Shown: in pieces, positions 55,526-64,000 of the stretch
Position numbering within the stretch: position 1 is the first letter of the stretch
How the letters are laid out: each line of letters starts with the position of its first letter
Assembly (NCBI RefSeq): GCF_026212465.1
Contig: NC_080048.1
Coordinates: forward strand, 30,302,757 to 30,366,756
Reading direction: 5' to 3'
Source: Amaranthus tricolor
Lineage: Eukaryota > Streptophyta > Magnoliopsida > Caryophyllales > Amaranthaceae
Length of the DNA stretch: 64,000 bases
Notes under the pieces: model-generated
Database searches by the model: none
Told to the model about the DNA's origin: nothing
Seen by the model: only the letters and a program-made list of their open reading frames with translations
Made by a program: the position numbers and the translations under genes

Positions 55526-56320
55526 AGTTCTGATAGCTTGATCTTGTTCTCATACTAGCTATGAAGATGCATGCTTGAACTTCCTTGCCATTACTATTGG
55601 TTATTTTGTAGAACCTTAAAAGAAACCTATATGTCCTTATGCACTATAAGTTGGATCTTAAACTTCATTTGTGAAATCGTCTACAATACCAAAGGTTTCT
55701 TGTAAGTCATTTTCAATATCGATTTTTTCTATACATTTCTGATCAGTTTCTGTAGTTTTCGCTTCATTGTCCTGACTATTTTCTGTAATATCTTTTTGCA
55801 TATTTTGTTTTGTAACCTTCTTTGTTTTGTAACCTTCTTTGTTTCTATTTAAGATTAATCTTCTTCATCAAATTCGTACTTGGTCAATCTTAATCCCGCA
55901 ACACTATCGCACATACACTATCTATTAGCTCTTTTGTTATAAACTCTAAATTATTTCTTACTATTTAACCATAGCCTAAGAATACAGCTTCATCACTTCT
56001 AACTTCAAACTCACTGATACTATCTTTTTCGTTTATTTTGAAAATAACAAGTACTCCTAAAAGGTTTGGATTATAAAATGTTTGCTTTCTTTCTAGTAAA
56101 AAGCCCACAAGGAGTCTTTTCAAGACAAGTCGAATCAAACAAATGTTCACAACATATGTTGCTTCAAATGATTTTCTAAAAAGCATAGTCATTGACATAT
56201 CTCTTATCAATAATGGTTCTTCTGTTTCCAAACTCCATTTTTTTTTTGAAAGAAAAACTCTATTTTTTTTAAGGTGTCTTAGGAGTTGAGAAATTGTGCA
56301 AAATACCATATTTTGCACTA

Positions 56321-56760
56321 ATCAAATTAAAAATTAGTTTATCAAATTTTCTCTCATGATCCCTGCAAACAATAACAATGGGTTTGTTTGTAGGGTTTGA
56401 AGTTTTTTAAATGAATTAGCGAATTTTATAATAATTTTTTTATTTGTCACGGAAAAAGGAAATCTATGTCAAAGGAAAATAATAATCTAAGACAACAAGG
56501 AGGTACAGTTTGCACTTAGGTAATTTAACTCTCATAGGACTACAAAGGTTAATAAGTCTAATAGTTTCATCGGATCACAAGCTTTGCAAATGTCAATTTC
56601 ATCAATTGGAAATTAAAGTATGGCCGACTTGTAACCAAATCCTTAGTTGCATGCCTTTTTCAAGGCATGAATATCGACATGTGCAAGCATTTTATATTAA
56701 AGACCAGATTTATCAATTTTACCAATACCCATGAATGATGTCACATTCAGCTTTATTTCC
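56321..56760. other. AT-rich interval within copia G, no clear gene
   Basis: Low-complexity AT-rich sequence between integrase-like and gag-like traces of the old copia. A short plus-strand open frame at 56510-56734 shows no recognisable motif and is probably chance. Confidence 0.35.
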
Positions 56761-57639
56761 CATACTTATTACCCACCATTTTCTTCTTTGATTCTGAGAA
56801 TAAAGATGACTTTTACAAAAGTAGTTATTTAAGTAACCACTATTAAAAACTTATGACTTTTTACTACATGTTGAGAGTAACTACTATTAAAAATCCACTT
56901 GTAATTTTTAGCTTTTTCCTACAAAAAGCTTTCTTCAAACCCTACGGCTATACCAATTGATATTTATGTACGTACTCTGGAATCAACCATATTATTTGGT
57001 GGTCTGCTTCCTTTTGGAATCCCAAATAAGTTAACATTGCTCATCCATCATCAAGGATAAGAATTTTTAATAAAATGAGTTTCATTCCTACAATATAGGA
57101 AAATAATCTTAGTATGACCTTGCTTACAATAGTAAAAGCAAGTTAGTCCTCTCTAATGTCCCTTCACCTTTACAAAAGTAGTTATTTTAGTTTTAGATTG
57201 AAAATAATTATTAAAGCCTAAACCAGTTTTGTTCTGATATGATTGGCAATTACATAACAACTTCTTAAGATTAGACTCATATTGAGTAAATCTTATAAGA
57301 GAGTCATTTTGTGTCTTAATATTTATCATGCAAGTCTTATACGTCTATCTCTAAAACTATTTACACAAATTTAAAGATATTTGCTCTCGTTTCAAAGAAT
57401 CAGCACAAGCTAATTAATTTGTTTTGAACTTGACTTCATAAGTAATTTTAAGAGCAACTGAAATTATGAGAGTTTTTTTATATACCTTAAAATCATTAAC
57501 TTTTCTTACTCAATCCTTTGAGAGCTTTTCTAGTTTTACAAATCATCTTTTTGTTGATTTGCTGTAGAATTAAAAGTTCCTATTTCAAAAATAAAGTACT
57601 TAAAACATTGGTAAGAACATGACTTACCTCAATAGGAAC

Positions 57640-58300
57640 GTTCAATTAGTTGTAACAACTCGACTTATTTACTAAGTAAGTTAGGTCATTAAGGGGTTAC
57701 TTAACCCAAAGGATTCAAATCCTTAACCATTAACCTCTAATAAGGGATCATAAGCTTCAACTTAACTATAATAATTAATCCCAATTCCATATAGCTAAAC
57801 CAAAGTCCAAAATAATCATACAAGTAATTGTAAAAATTCAAAGCTGTCAACATAACCAAATTTACTACACACTTACTAAAGCCCGACATGGACACCATAA
57901 CTTCTATGCATACTCGAATACAAAACATCTTCCATGTATACTCTAATCACCTCTCTCATCACTTTGTTCCTGACTAGTACCATTCTGTAAGCAACCTAAA
58001 AAATGGAAATAACAGGGAGTTAGATTTAACTGGATGAGTGGAAGCAATTCAAAACAAAACAAACATAATAAATCAAAATAAAAGATTTGCAAGCGACATT
58101 AATCCTAGATCTTTGTAGTTGTAATTCTCAAATTTTTCGATAGTTGTAATTTCAGTCCACAGCTATCGATTAGAGGGCTTTTATCGATAGTTGTAATTCT
58201 CAAATTTTTTTACTATGGTCCTCACTTTTGTTTAACTAAATTTATATTCATCTTCTAAAAATTTTATTTTTTTTAATTTTAGTTAATATTTTTTTTTTCA
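57640..58300. other. Intergenic, one possible LTR-like start
   Basis: TGTAACAACTCGACTTATTT at about 57652 resembles the start of a Ty3/gypsy LTR, but I found no matching end or TSD. A repeated phrase ATCGATAGTTGTAAT occurs near 58135 and 58187. No coding content recognised. Confidence 0.3.
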
Positions 58301-58301
58301 G

Positions 58302-58769
58302 GACAACTTAAAAAATGGAGAGAATAATTTTTGTATTACTGACTTTGAATTACTCGTAAGTTGATAGTTTTGAGGCTTTTGACTCTTATGGACAAAAACA
58401 GTATGGTAAACAATTGCTTTTGTAACTATTAGCTGTAAATTTGAATCATACCCACATAGGCACAAGTCAAAATTTCAGACTTTAGTTTGCATAAATAGTT
58501 TTACTGACTGACATTTTTATTTTGAGCCTTTTTTGATTTGGTAATAATTTTCATTTTGATAGCATTTTCACTTATTTTTTAAATTTTCTTAATTTTTGTT
58601 TAATTTTCTATTATATTAATATCACAGAACTGAGGGAGTAAGTAGCTAGTAAAGAACTAGTACTTCTGCCAAGTGATGAAACCATTCTGTCTGATGCTAC
58701 AACCTCCAGTGCAGTTAACTTTTCAGTATTTTCTTCTGAAGAGCTAGCAGAACCATAGTAGGTACATTG
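58302..58769 (+). other. Exon-like segments of an unknown gene
   Basis: A 54-bp open segment at 58302-58355 (DNLKNGENNFCITDFELL) has a strong polypyrimidine-CAG acceptor and a GTAAGT donor. Further right, after ATATCACAG at 58627, the stretch 58653-58760 is open in one frame (LVLLPSDETILSDATTSSAV then NFSVFSSEELAEP and a TAG). The frames do not join cleanly and a stop lies just upstream of the second stretch. It might be the 3' end of a host gene or a pseudogene; I do not recognise it. Confidence 0.2.
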
Positions 58770-58844
58770 ATTTTACTTTTATGGTGTTAAATATTAACAC
58801 CACATTAACCTTTACTCAACCTGGGTTAGACCTTACAAAGTACT

Positions 58845-59553
58845 TAGAGCTGTTCATGGGCGGGCTTGGGCGGGTAGCGGACCGGGTATTTGCTATAAAA
58901 TCTACCCGCGGGCACAAATATACAAAACTGCGCCCGCATTTGAGGGCATAATTTTTTGTCGCTACCCGCCCATTTTTAAAGCGGGCGGGACACGCGGGTA
59001 GGCGGGTATTTATTACATAAATATCAAAAATATAATACAAAATATAAAGTTGGAGAATTACGAAAATACTACCTGAGACAGCCGCAGTTCTGGAGAACTA
59101 CTGCAGCAGGCGCGAATCGCCGGAAAGTTTTAATGGAGATCGGAGAATGGAACTGTGAAGCCGTGAGGGAGGAATGAAGAACTGTGAAGCCGTGTGCCCG
59201 TGAGGGAGATATGAAGAAGGCAAGAACTAAAAAGCAGGTTTTGAAATTTTAGGGTAACTTAAAACATTAAAAGAGGCGGTTCCTTACTTCCTTTTTTTAT
59301 TATTTTCTTTTTTTTTTATCTTTTGGGTAACTTAATATAATTGATTATTAAAAATTTAATATATATTAAACTAAGTGGGCGGACGTGTATACCCGCGGGT
59401 ATTTTTTTAGTGTCGCTACCCGCCCATTTATCTTGGCGGGCGGGTACTACCCGTCCAAACTTAAATTTTTTTTTAAAAACGCTGTCCATGCCCGCCCGTT
59501 TTTCGAGCCAGGCGGACCGGGCCTGGCGGGTAGCCCGCCCATGAACAGCTCTA
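58845..59553. mobile_element. Non-autonomous hAT element, ~709 bp, 8-bp TSD (7/8 match)
   Basis: The ends are TAGAGCTGTTCATGGGCGGG and CCCGCCCATGAACAGCTCTA, a perfect 20-bp inverted repeat. Flanks AAGTACTT and AAGTACTA match at seven of eight positions if the element is taken as 58846-59552. Both ends carry arrays of GGCGGGTA / TACCCGCC (58858-59012 and 59380-59540). The middle is non-coding with a GAAGAACTGTGAAGCCGTG repeat. No transposase. Confidence 0.85.
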
Positions 59554-59832
59554 AGTACTATACCATCATCATCATCGTACCAAGTGTATGTGGCCCATAG
59601 AAATATTATGATTCAGGTCTGGAGAAAAAAGGAATACAACAGCCCATAATCATAAAAAAGGTTGCTGCCAAATTGTTTCCCAACTCAAGATTAATCCTCA
59701 AAATAATAAATTCTTGCAACGAAGAAGAGTGAGTACAACTATATCCGCTAGTTTACACCTTAGTATACAAGCGTGGCCTTTAATTATAAAATTAGAAATA
59801 AATAAAATACATACAAGTAAATAAAAAGTATA

Positions 59833-60090
59833 CTCCCTCCTACCTAGCCTATTAGTCTCATTTACATTTTTCACATTTGCGGAGATAATATTTAATCTAT
59901 AATATCTCTAATCGTACATAATTAAAAATTATAAAAAGTTAATATTAATAATTCTTACATTCAGAAGAATTAAACTAGAGTTCATTTGAGTATATTTCAA
60001 ATATTAAGAATAAAATATAAATTAAAAGTGATAAGTTAATAGTAACTCAAAAGTAAAATAAAACTAATAGGCAATAATGAGACCTCAATT
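59833..60090. mobile_element. Stowaway-like MITE, right end decayed
   Basis: TACTCCCTCCTACCTAGCCT followed by ATTAGTCTCATTTACATTTT is a typical Stowaway left end, and the right end AAACTAATAGGCAATAATGAG is a decayed inverted counterpart (the GGAGGGAGTA terminus is lost). The interior phrase TAATTAAAAATTATAAAAAG is shared by this MITE class. Confidence 0.65.
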
Positions 60091-61030
60091 ATTATCTTAA
60101 TATTTATTTGAGTTGGTTTTTTATATAACGTGACAGAATATATAGTACGTTTTTATATCTATATTTTATATCTGCAATTCTAACTGAAAAAACTCTAATA
60201 CATGTAAGATAACGCGACAGAATATATAGTAGTTTTTTGTCAAAACCATTAGAATAAAGTGTTTCAAGCCAACCATAGTTACATGGCAAGAGATTAGGAT
60301 TAAGTTCTCACGCCATAGCAATTTGAAACATCTAATCATTGGTGAGAACCCGTCTAAATCTTCTTGTAAAACTAACACAAAAAAAGTGTGAAACGTATTT
60401 TTCACTTAGGTAATCTACTAATGTGTATGGTTTATTTATTTCATTTGTATTTATTCCTGATTAGTCAAGAATGTACGTATAATAGATTGTTCTTGTGAAA
60501 GTCTTGGTTAAAGGAAGCACAAATGTACGTCATATGCATTAACTCTTTGTGTTTTTTTACTGCTTGAATCATTGTACAATGGTATAAGTAAAACACATGT
60601 GGTTTTGTCTATAAGTACATATAAGAATTCAATTGTATTGCTACTCCAGTCTCCACATTTATGCCAAAAGATCTTTACTCTTGATAGTTATTGCATAATT
60701 GATGGTCAATTTATCTTTGCCTTTTTTAGATAGTCAGATTTTTACCTTTGAATTATTTGATTTGTCTCGATGAATATTAAATATTTATAATTTTTTTATT
60801 ATATATAATTAGAAATATTAAAAATTGAATTTGTATATTAAACAGCGTGAAAATAGAAACATTACAAGTATTTTAGAATTTAGGAAATATGATTTTACAA
60901 GAATTCCATCACTAAAAAGGGTGTTACGAGAGTGTTAAAAGCGCAATACTCTATTATCCCTTTAAATTTAAGACATGAGTAAATTAAATTAGAGCATTTC
61001 AAAGTATGCTGGTATTGAAACTTTTGTAAT
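60091..61030. other. AT-rich interval, no gene recognised
   Basis: Mostly AT-rich. A segment at 60770-60860 (AATATTTATAATTTTTTTAT then AATTAGAAATATTAAAAATT ... ACAGCGTGAAAATAG) resembles a decayed copy of the MITE at 61040-61310. Short minus-strand open frames at 60104-60405 have no recognisable motifs. Confidence 0.35.
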
Positions 61031-61039
61031 GTAAGAATT

Positions 61040-61310
61040 TTTTTAATACTACCTCAAATTCATAGTAATTGTCACATTTAGTTTTTGATACTATTTATCA
61101 ATTACTTTTAATTTATATTTCATTATTAATTTAGACATCAAAATATAGTTACGTGAGATCTTCTTTGATTCTTTTGAATGTAAATTTTAATAATATCAAA
61201 TTTTTAGAATTTTTAACTACAATTAAAAATATTTAGGATTGAATTAATATATTGGACAGCGTGTCAAAATTGAATGAGACAATTGATGTAAATAAGGGAG
61301 AATATGAATG
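61040..61310. mobile_element. Decayed Stowaway-like MITE of a second subfamily
   Basis: ACTACCTCAAATTCATAGTAATTG with GTCACATTTAGTTTTTGAT at the left, and GGACAGCGTGTCAAAATTGA with ATGAGACAATTGATG at the right, match the body of CTCCCTCC-type MITEs. The outer inverted termini have decayed (ACTACCTCA and TAAGGGAG remain). No coding content. Confidence 0.45.
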
Positions 61311-61322
61311 TACATTTAAATA

Positions 61323-61600
61323 AAAAGCAATTGTGATTCAATGGATTGAGTAGAAAGTTTGGGGTTCAACCCCTACTGGGTGCAGGTATCAGGTGGGCGG
61401 TTTCTTGACTGCATGCATCTCCCTTTACTCCCTCCTTGGAGCAACGAGTATGATTTGTCAGCATCTTTTAACTTAAAGAAAAACTCTCCACCCTGACCTT
61501 GCCTTGTGCGAGATACTGAAAATGTCTTTTATCTTTATCTTATAACTACTAGGTTTGTAGTTTAAGCCCTGGCAACTACCTCTGATGATGATGAAAGTAA
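61323..61600 (+). mobile_element. tRNA-derived SINE
   Basis: An A-box-like TTGTGATTCAATGG at 61331-61344 and a B-box-like GGGGTTCAACCCC at 61361-61373 lie about 30 bp apart at the 5' end, as in tRNA-derived SINE promoters. A conserved-looking body follows (CTGGGTGCAGGTATCAGG ... GCCTTGTGCGAGATACTG), then a GATGATGATGAAAG tail. A possible 9-bp AT-rich duplication ATTTAAATA is present at 61314-61322 and 61601-61609. SINEs are transcribed by RNA polymerase III and moved by LINE proteins. Confidence 0.55.
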
Positions 61601-61646
61601 ATTTAAATATAATTCTAAAACATATGTTTCATGCTATCATTATCAA

Positions 61647-61652
<6 letters not shown>

Positions 61653-61712
<60 letters not shown>
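61653..61712. repeat. (TA)n microsatellite, about 30 units
   Basis: Uninterrupted TA/AT run of about 60 bp in AT-rich sequence. Confidence 0.95.
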
Positions 61713-61714
<2 letters not shown>

Positions 61715-62019
61715 CATAATAATTCATATAAATTTATATTATTATCAAGTAAAAGTTGTATTTTTAAATTTCAACACACATTTGTAATAAGTAACTAATC
61801 TAATCTATAACTAAAACTAAAACAAAACACTGCTGACATCAACACTATTTAAAATCACTTACCTGTCACACAACCTCAACAAATAATTTTGCTTCAAGAG
61901 TCAATGATAATGTCATTATCTTTATGACTACTTTTTTATCTTTGACTTTATTACTCATATCATTTAATGTATTAGAAAATCATATATATTATTTATTTTT
62001 CAATTATTTATAAAGTATT

Positions 62020-64000
62020 TTTTCGGATATTTTATGATATACCACTGAGTTTCTTCGAAATTCACCGTATACTATACAAAATGTTCTAATTCACCATATA
62101 CCATTGAGTTTTCGTCCGTTAGCACAGAATACCATCAATGACAACTGTCGTTAGTGTGCTGTTTGTGGTAAATTAATAATTCATCATATACCATTACCTT
62201 TTTGTATTTGTGTCAAATACCATTTTTTTTAAAAATATACCCGTTGGAATTATGATAAACAAAAGAAGTGTCATACAAACCAAGTAGTTAACATTTTGTT
62301 CAAAAACAACTTGACAATAAACACTATTCACCAAAAAAATGACACTAAACAATTCTAAGTAGCAGTCTTTCTCTTCCCCCTAGTGTTGCCTTGCTCTGAA
62401 GAAGAAGCTGCATGTGCTGCCTTCTTTGATGATGCCTTTTTTGCCTTGCATGTCATTGCATTGTGGCCTAGTTCTTTGCATAGGCTGCATTTGTTATTCT
62501 TATGCCTCTTTTCTTTTTTTGCTTCATGAGCAGCTCTTCTCCTTTCCTTAGGTGGTCTGCCAGCATTTCTTTTCCCTTGGGGTGCTACAATTTCTGGCAC
62601 ATTTGTTGAAGGCCAGTGAGTTGGATCAGCCACAGGGTGGATGTGGTCTCCATAAGTGAGTTTGTAAGCAGCCCCCTTGTAGAAAGGTGAGACAAAGTCC
62701 CTAGGATTAAGTCTTTGGTTGTAAATGACCCTTAGCCCATGCTTGCAAGGGATCCCTGATCCTTGCCATTTCCCACACCCACAAGTCATATTTCCAAGGG
62801 TGACAAGGAATTAGACATGGCCATCCCTCACCTCAAACTCTCCACCACCAGCTGTAGTGACATGGCAGAACCTAGAATCATTAGTCCTAGTCGCCAGCAC
62901 CCCCTTTGCATGCTCTGTTAGATCATTAGGTTCCATGCTTACTGCTTTATCGAACCTGAAACTCATCCTTTTCATGCACCAAAACCTGACATCTTAATTA
63001 TTCAAAAAAAAAATTCACAGTAAGCGACAAAAATTTTTTTGCATTTAAATGAGCAAAATAAGGACACAAATTTACCTTCCAGCAATGTCAACACAGGCAT
63101 GTCCCTGTTGACCTTTGTTATTGCATTGAATGACTCTACAAAGTTTGTTGTGTTATGATCACAACAAACTGTCTTGTCAAATATGTGCACACTCCACTGC
63201 TCTTCTACATTTTTGAGATAGTCATATGCTGCTGCATCAAACTCTTTTATCTTGGACATAGCTTTTTCAAAAACGTACTCATTGTAGGCATTTTTCGCAA
63301 TCCAAAACATCTTATGAAATGCTGCCCCACTCCATCCTGCAGCCTTGCAATTTGAGTACAAATGCTGGCAGCATATTCTCCTTGTAGCTCTTGGGAACAC
63401 CTCAAACAATGTTGATTCAACCCCCTAAAAAACAAGACTAAGTTAATAAACAGCTTCATTATCTCAAATTAAAGACAAATAAGAAACTTATCCTGATCTT
63501 GTCACTGATAAAAGTCCAATCATCCTTCTGAGATTCATACTGAGCAAACAAGCACCTCAAGTTTCTGAAAAAATAAGTCCAGGAATCTATGCTCTCTATG
63601 TCAATAATCCCATAGGCTAACACAAAGATCTCATTATTCCTATCTATTGCAACTGCAGTGAGCATAACCCCTTTGTAATACCCACTTAAATGTGCAGTGA
63701 GCAATTCCTATGATAGGTCTACAACCACCTAAGAATCCTCTCACTTGAGTTGCAAAAGATATGAAATAGGCCTTAAATTGCAAACTGTCAGTCCATGTAA
63801 CCAGAGCATAAGACCCAGGATTTGTGGACTTTATCATTTCAGCACACTTTGGAAGATCTGGATAGGACTCAGCAAACCCACCATGTAATTGCTCCCTCGC
63901 TAAACTCTTCACTTTGTATACATCTAGAAACTGTGTTTTGGTTTCTTCTTCTTTGGAGTAAGCTTTTTCCTTCTTAGAGGGTTATTTAGTTGAGATGGTT
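62020..64000 (-). mobile_element. MULE (Mutator-like) transposon, 3' part, runs off the window
   Basis: The transposase pseudogene at 62355-64000 is followed on its 3' side by sequence with MULE-terminus character: two related phrases, CGGATATTTTATGATATACC then ACTGAGTTTCTTCG near 62036, and TTCACCATATACCATTGAGT then TTTCGTCCGTTA near 62090-62120. The outer end and TSD cannot be fixed because the partner terminus lies beyond 64000. Confidence 0.55.
62355..64000 (-). pseudogene. MULE transposase (MuDR-A type) pseudogene, 5' end outside the window
   Basis: On the minus strand: an N-terminal segment (KTQFLDVYKVKSLAREQLHG ... YPDLPKCAEMIKSTNPGS); the DDE core start CRPIIGI at about 63720; SGYYKGVMLTAVAIDRNNEI and SWTYFFRNLRCLF; and FISDKIR near 63500. 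The C2H region GVESTLFEVFPRATRRICCQ follows, then NTTNFVESFN near 63140, an RRMSFRFDKA-like block near 62960, a SWIM finger CGCGKWQGSGIPCKHGLRVI at 62780-62720, and a zinc knuckle CSLCKELGHNAMTC at about 62490. A 90-bp GT-AG intron lies at 62986-63075; another near 63425-63495 has a GA instead of GT donor. Defects: the first catalytic Asp (GID) reads GIA with a frameshift, and there is a TAA near 62808. Confidence 0.88.

Larger units (their letters stand above)
53959..57640 (-). pseudogene. SIRE-like copia G, remainder (RT, integrase, gag), minus strand
   Basis: This continues from 41448 after removal of the Tat element. Minus-strand RT near 54160-54000 encodes SYVNDILFGATNAVL (SIRE-type YVDD-IIFGxTN with one D changed to N) and VNDWRTYIVFRIANQ. 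The RT start near 54590-54490 has IGIKWICRKKLDENGKVVCN. After the solo LTR, integrase at 56318-55965 includes ERKQTFYNPNLLGVLVIF and SEFEVRSDEAVFLGYG, matching the Phe-Asp-x-(R/K)-SDE-x-(I/V)-FLGY end of SIRE integrase. A zinc-knuckle trace lies near 57150 and gag-like sequence reaches about 57600. Strongly degenerate; no LTR found. Confidence 0.7.

Noticed and set aside
57652..57730. TGTAACAACTCGAC considered as the start of another solo LTR
   Set aside because: No CA-ending partner, TSD or LTR body could be found within reach.

Overview
This window looks like a gene-poor, transposon-rich stretch of a plant nuclear genome, most likely a eudicot. Almost every recognisable reading frame belongs to a mobile element, and nearly all are broken. 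There are GT-AG introns, plant-type LINE, SINE, copia, Tat-type Ty3/gypsy, CACTA, hAT, MULE and Stowaway sequences, and no bacterial gene organisation. The Stowaway-like MITEs and the Retand-like Tat element hint at Caryophyllales, but that is only an inference from family resemblance. No intact host gene, tRNA or rRNA was found. Two short exon-like stretches (39.06-39.34 kb and 58.30-58.76 kb) are the only hints of host genes.

Layout. 1-6.8 kb: the 3' end of an RTE-type LINE split by a 632-bp hAT MITE, a hAT transposase relic, and a plant L1 LINE (ORF1 plus endonuclease and the start of the RT). 6.8-18.5 kb: two related CACTA elements head to head. CACTA-1 (minus strand) carries tnp2, a Transposase_24-like region, a DUF8039-like region and a Ulp1-like protease gene, the last split by a 1.69-kb solo LTR with a 5-bp TSD. 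CACTA-2 (plus) starts with a clear CACTGGTGG terminus exactly where CACTA-1 breaks off inside tnp2. 18.5-22.3 kb: a tandem partial-internal / LTR / gag-protease / LTR copia array. 22.3-38.9 kb: relics of at least five copia elements in both orientations, a solo LTR, a 1.25-kb hAT MITE and a Stowaway MITE. 39-41 kb: exon-like sequence and a MULE-type MITE with an exact 9-bp TSD. 41.4-54.0 kb: a complete 12.5-kb Tat-lineage Ty3/gypsy element with TSD GGACT, inserted into an older SIRE-like copia that resumes at 53.96 kb. 54-64 kb: the rest of that copia (itself holding a solo LTR), a hAT MITE, Stowaway-like MITEs, a SINE, and a minus-strand MULE transposase pseudogene running off the right edge.

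How the parts relate. The order of insertion can be read from exact target-site duplications. SIRE-like copia (oldest) was hit by the Tat element and by a solo LTR. CACTA-1 was hit by a solo LTR and probably by CACTA-2. The RTE LINE was hit by a hAT MITE. One copia LTR family (LTR start near GTGACTTGAGTGCAC, CpG-rich inverted repeats upstream of the TATA box) occurs five times. The most unusual items are: the Tat element's four-exon antisense gene flanked on both sides by related tandem repeats with an AAGTCGGACCC core; a 43-bp copy of the same element's LTR-end/PBS junction embedded in its RT gene; and the ~169-bp tandem repeats that sit inside an intron of the CACTA Ulp1 gene.
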